A program made the translations under genes and the position numbers. The notes under the pieces are model-generated. The model was not told where the DNA came from. It saw nothing but the letters and a program-made list of their open reading frames with translations, and made no database searches. This document shows positions 5,718-8,344 of a stretch of 8,344 nucleotides of DNA, one piece after another (the stretch's first letter is position 1; each line of letters begins with the position of its first letter). The DNA lies in NCBI GenBank assembly GCA_046597895.1, contig JBKJJS010000054.1:1-8344 (forward strand). Reading direction: 5' to 3'. This DNA comes from WLJO01 sp046597895. Its GTDB lineage: Bacteria; Actinomycetota; Acidimicrobiia; Acidimicrobiales; Ilumatobacteraceae.

Positions 5718-7295
5718 ATGACCGAGACCTTGACCGGTACCGACCGCTCGGCCGGTATCAGCTTCAGCGCACTGCTCGACCAGGACACCCACCCGGTCAG
5801 CGCCATCCTGCGCCAGGAGTCGTCCTTGCCCCCCGGCAACACAAGGGTGCCGGCCCACGTCTACTACTCCCGCGAGTGGCACGACCTCGAGGTGGAGAAG
5901 CTGTGGAGCCGCGTGTGGCAACTCGCATGTCTGGAGGAGGAGATCCCCGACGTTGGCGACTACCACGTGTACGACATTGCCCACCTCTCGTTTCTCATCG
6001 TTCGTACCGCTCCCGGCGAGATCAAGGCGTATCGCAACGCCTGCCTGCACCGCGGCCGCAAGTTACGCACGTGTGACGGCAAGGGGGCCAAGAACGTGCG
6101 CTGCGCGTTTCATGGCTGGAACTGGAACCTTGACGGCTCGCTCAAGGAGATCCCCTGCCAGTGGGACTTCCCGGACGTGGAGCCGGCCGAGTACGGCCTG
6201 CCCGAGGCGAAGGTCGGCACGTGGCACGGCTTCGTCTTCATCAACCCTGACCGCGACGCGCTCCCGCTCGACGAGTTCCTCGGCGATCTCGATCGGCACT
6301 TCACGAACCTGCCGTTCGAGCGCCGCTACAAGGCCGCTCACGTCGCCAAGATCATGCCGGTGAACTGGAAGGCCTGCCAGGAAGCCTTCATGGAGGCGTA
6401 CCACGTGGTCGCCACCCACCCAACCCTCATGCAGAACATGGGCGACGCCAACTCCCGGTACGACGCCTACGGCAACTACTCACGCGCCATCTCCCCCCAC
6501 GCCGTGGAGAGCCCGCACCTCGCCAACATGATCCACTACGAGCGCTTGGCCGACGGACTTCACTACACCCGCTGGCGGCACCCGATGAACGGCCACATCT
6601 ACGAGCGTGCCGGCGAAGGCCTCGTCACCGTCACGGACCTCGACGGCCGCGACAGCGTGTTCACGGACGACGCGGTGTGGATCGAGGGGCCGATGACGCA
6701 AGCCGACCCGCACCTGTGCAAGTGGATCGGCGGCCCGATGCTCCCAGGGATGGGTGACGTGCCCCTCATGCTCCCTGACCCGCCAGAGGACGTCACCAAC
6801 GTCCGCGCCTGGTTGGCGGACCAGCGCCGCCGGACGGTGCGTGCCACCCATGGCGATGCCATCGACGTCGACGCCGTCAGCGACGCCGAGATGATCGACG
6901 CCATGTACTACTCGGTGTTCCCGAACTGGTCGCCGTGGGGTTGCTTCAACGAGCTCTTCTACCGTTTCCGGCCGAACGGCGACAATCCCGACGAGTGCAT
7001 CTTCGAGGTCATGAAGTTCCCGCCCGCCCCCGATCCCGCGAACCGGCCAGCTCCGGCAAAGGTGCAGTGGCTCGGTGTCGACGACGACTGGACCTTGGCC
7101 ACCCAACTCGGCCCGACCGTGAAGATCTTCCAGCAGGACTCCATCAACTTGCCCCACGTGCAGACCGGCCTCAAGGCTCAGGAACAGCAGGAGGTCATCT
7201 TCGCCAGCTACAACGAGACGAAGATCCGCCACTTCTACCAACACCTGTTCCGCTGGCTGGAGGTCGACGGGACGAGGGTGGAGGTCCGCCGATGA
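5718..7295 (+). CDS. Rieske non-heme iron oxygenase, large (alpha) subunit
   Basis: This 525-residue cytoplasmic enzyme should use O2 and two electrons to hydroxylate, dihydroxylate or dealkylate a ring or side chain. The Rieske 2Fe-2S motif is intact: C109-L-H111, 17 residues, then C129-A-F-H132. The catalytic domain has NWKACQEAFMEAYHVVATHP (216-235), giving iron ligands H229 and H234; the third ligand is probably D474 in QQDSINLPHVQTGLKA (472-487). The bridging carboxylate, Asp in naphthalene dioxygenase, is Glu (E226) here, as in carnitine monooxygenase-type enzymes. It is longer than the usual 400-460 residues; a Pro- and charge-rich segment (about 300-395) accounts for much of the excess. 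No small beta subunit, ferredoxin or reductase gene is adjacent, so it probably works as an alpha-only oxygenase with an electron donor encoded elsewhere. Its stop overlaps the start of the hydrolase gene. The substrate is unknown. Confidence 0.93.
   Translation: MTETLTGTDRSAGISFSALLDQDTHPVSAILRQESSLPPGNTRVPAHVYYSREWHDLEVEKLWSRVWQLACLEEEIPDVGDYHVYDIAHLSFLIVRTAPGEIKAYRNACLHRGRKLRTCDGKGAKNVRCAFHGWNWNLDGSLKEIPCQWDFPDVEPAEYGLPEAKVGTWHGFVFINPDRDALPLDEFLGDLDRHFTNLPFERRYKAAHVAKIMPVNWKACQEAFMEAYHVVATHPTLMQNMGDANSRYDAYGNYSRAISPHAVESPHLANMIHYERLADGLHYTRWRHPMNGHIYERAGEGLVTVTDLDGRDSVFTDDAVWIEGPMTQADPHLCKWIGGPMLPGMGDVPLMLPDPPEDVTNVRAWLADQRRRTVRATHGDAIDVDAVSDAEMIDAMYYSVFPNWSPWGCFNELFYRFRPNGDNPDECIFEVMKFPPAPDPANRPAPAKVQWLGVDDDWTLATQLGPTVKIFQQDSINLPHVQTGLKAQEQQEVIFASYNETKIRHFYQHLFRWLEVDGTRVEVRR
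7280..7284 (+). promoter_or_regulatory. Shine-Dalgarno site for the dienelactone hydrolase family gene
   Basis: GGAGG, 7 bases before the ATG at 7292, lies inside the last codons of the oxygenase gene. It fixes the start in a frame that is otherwise open far upstream. Confidence 0.65.
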
Positions 7296-8005
7296 TCGAT
7301 CGCCACCTGGACATCGCCACCCGCGACGGGTCGATGAACACGTTCGTCACCCACCCCGAGGAGGGCGGCCCCTTCCCCGTCGTGTTCTTCTATATGGACG
7401 CCCCTGGCAAGCGCGAGGAACTGCACGACATGGCCAGGCGGCTCGGGACGGCAGGCTATTTCGTGGTGCTGCCGAACCTGTACTACCGCAGCACGCGCGA
7501 GTTCGACTACCTGCAGGCCACCCGCCCAGAGATGTTCGCGCTGATGAGCACGCTGAACGACGACCTCGTCATCAGCGACACTGCGGCCATGTTCGACTTC
7601 GTGGATCACGACTCGGCGGCCGACGCGACGCGCCTCGGCTGCATGGGCTACTGCATGAGCGGGCCGTTCTCCTTCGCGCTCGCGGGCACGTATCCCGATC
7701 GCATCAAGGCGGCGGCGTCGATCTATGGCGTCCGCCTGTTCGGTGATGGGTCGCCGGCCTACCTGGCCGATCGCATCACCGGCGAGCTGTACTTCGCCTG
7801 CGCCGAGTTCGACGACTACGCCCCGACGGAGATGATCAACGGACTCGAGAACCACCTGAATTCGGTGGGGGCGAATGCCCGCGTCGAGTGGTACCCAGGC
7901 GTCCACCACGGGTTCGCCTTCCCCCAGCGGCCGGTGTACGACAAGGCCTCGGCCGAGCGGCACTGGGAGCGGCTCCACGCCTTGTTCGCCCGCAACCTGC
8001 GCTGA
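7292..8005 (+). CDS. Dienelactone hydrolase family alpha/beta hydrolase
   Basis: At 237 residues this matches dienelactone hydrolase (about 235). The Cys-Asp-His triad is visible: C121 in MGYCMSG (the nucleophile elbow, where GYCxGG is common), D174 in AEFDDYAP, and H206 in VHHGFAFP. The N-terminal half carries FYMDAPGKREELHDMARRL (about 31-49) and GYFVVLPNLYYR, both typical of one branch of the family. There is no signal peptide, so it is cytoplasmic. Characterised members open the lactone ring of dienelactones in chloroaromatic pathways, but many relatives cleave other esters or lactones, so the substrate is not fixed. The ATG overlaps the oxygenase stop by 4 bases (ATGA), implying translational coupling and a shared pathway. 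The C-terminus (KASAERHWERLHALFARNL) is a normal family ending, so the gene looks intact. Confidence 0.93.
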   Translation: MIDRHLDIATRDGSMNTFVTHPEEGGPFPVVFFYMDAPGKREELHDMARRLGTAGYFVVLPNLYYRSTREFDYLQATRPEMFALMSTLNDDLVISDTAAMFDFVDHDSAADATRLGCMGYCMSGPFSFALAGTYPDRIKAAASIYGVRLFGDGSPAYLADRITGELYFACAEFDDYAPTEMINGLENHLNSVGANARVEWYPGVHHGFAFPQRPVYDKASAERHWERLHALFARNLR

Positions 8006-8024
8006 CCGCGTCGAGCCGAGAACC

Positions 8025-8344
8025 TTGAGCCGCCAGCGCGCCAGCCGCGACGTGGTCGAACGACGCCGAGCCGGCGTGCCGGAGATCACGTACCCGGCTG
8101 ATCTCCCGATCACCCAGCACCGGGAGGCTCTGCTCGCCGCCATCGGCACGCACCAGGTGGTGATCGTCGCCGGCGAGACCGGATCCGGCAAGAGCACGCA
8201 GCTCCCCAAGCTCTGCCTCGAACTCGGCCGAGGTGTCGAGGGAATGATCGGCCACACCCAGCCGCGCCGTGTCGCCGCCCGCACTGTCGCCGAGCGAATC
8301 GCCGACGAGTTGCACTGCGAACTGGGGACCGCCATCGGCTACGC
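8025..8344 (+). CDS. hrpA: ATP-dependent RNA helicase HrpA (DEAH box), N-terminal part, cut by the window end
   Basis: The frame encodes 106 residues before the edge. ITYPADLPI (about 20-28) leads into VVIVAGETGSGKSTQLPK, with Walker A G50-E-T-G-S-G-K56-S57, followed by motif Ia IGHTQPRRVAARTVAERIA (about 76-94). This is the unmistakable start of the HrpA helicase core, a large (usually over 1,200 residues) cytoplasmic ATPase acting in RNA and ribosome-related processes. No ATG fits. The TTG at 8025, 19 bases after the hydrolase stop with a weak GAG 4 bases before it, is the best start; GTG at 8052 or 8076 would also work. All give an N-terminus shorter than many HrpA proteins, which carry several dozen extra residues before the core. 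It follows the catabolic genes closely on the same strand, but nothing suggests shared function. Confidence 0.85.
   Translation, partial: MSRQRASRDVVERRRAGVPEITYPADLPITQHREALLAAIGTHQVVIVAGETGSGKSTQLPKLCLELGRGVEGMIGHTQPRRVAARTVAERIADELHCELGTAIGY

Noticed and set aside
4658..5842. 394-codon minus-strand open frame across the end of the Mo subunit gene and the start of the Rieske gene
   Set aside because: It spans two real genes and their gap in antisense and has no domain signature.
6935..7291. An N-terminal extension of the hydrolase inside the oxygenase gene
   Set aside because: The frame is open, but the translation is Arg/Pro-rich and unlike the family; the GGAGG and ATG at 7292 give a normal-length hydrolase.
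7235..8335. 366-codon minus-strand open frame opposite the hydrolase and helicase genes
   Set aside because: It overlaps the hydrolase triad and helicase motifs in antisense, with an unlikely composition.

Overview
The window is very GC-rich, and third codon positions in the real genes are almost all G or C. It is gene-dense, uses GTG/TTG as well as ATG starts, and has two candidate leaderless starts. These traits, with the protein types, suggest a high-GC actinobacterium, possibly in or near the Acidimicrobiia. That placement is inference; there is no rRNA or other taxonomic marker here.

Layout. At the left edge, on the minus strand, lie a complete DUF2397/TIGR02677-family gene (102-1610) and, 43 bases beyond its stop, the first 19 codons of another minus-strand gene (58 to the edge). 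DUF2397 is the JetA (kleisin-like) component of one class of Wadjet anti-plasmid SMC systems, so the left edge probably opens onto a defence operon. An 88-base divergent promoter region (1611-1698) separates it from a plus-strand series: an acyl-CoA synthetase (1699-3198), a molybdenum hydroxylase large subunit of the CoxL/xanthine dehydrogenase family (3251-5653), a Rieske non-heme iron oxygenase alpha subunit (5718-7295), and a dienelactone hydrolase family alpha/beta hydrolase (7292-8005) whose start overlaps the oxygenase stop. At the right edge an HrpA-type DEAH RNA helicase begins (8025 to the edge); it is a housekeeping gene unrelated to the catabolic set.

How the genes may work together. 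CoA ligation, water-derived hydroxylation by a Mo enzyme, O2-dependent hydroxylation by a Rieske enzyme, and Cys-dependent hydrolysis of an ester or lactone are all typical steps in breaking down aromatic, heteroaromatic or alicyclic acids. The four genes look like a catabolic module, but the substrate cannot be read from the sequence. Neither redox enzyme has its usual partners in the window: the Mo subunit lacks its FAD and 2Fe-2S subunits, and the Rieske subunit lacks a reductase or ferredoxin. A GC-rich hairpin and a possible leaderless promoter lie between the ligase and the Mo subunit, so these genes may form two transcription units.

I found no tRNA, rRNA, CRISPR array, insertion sequence or long repeat. 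The most interesting points are the Wadjet-like left edge with an unrecognised downstream partner, the orphan Mo subunit with an AYRGAAR active-site loop, and the compact four-enzyme module of unknown substrate.
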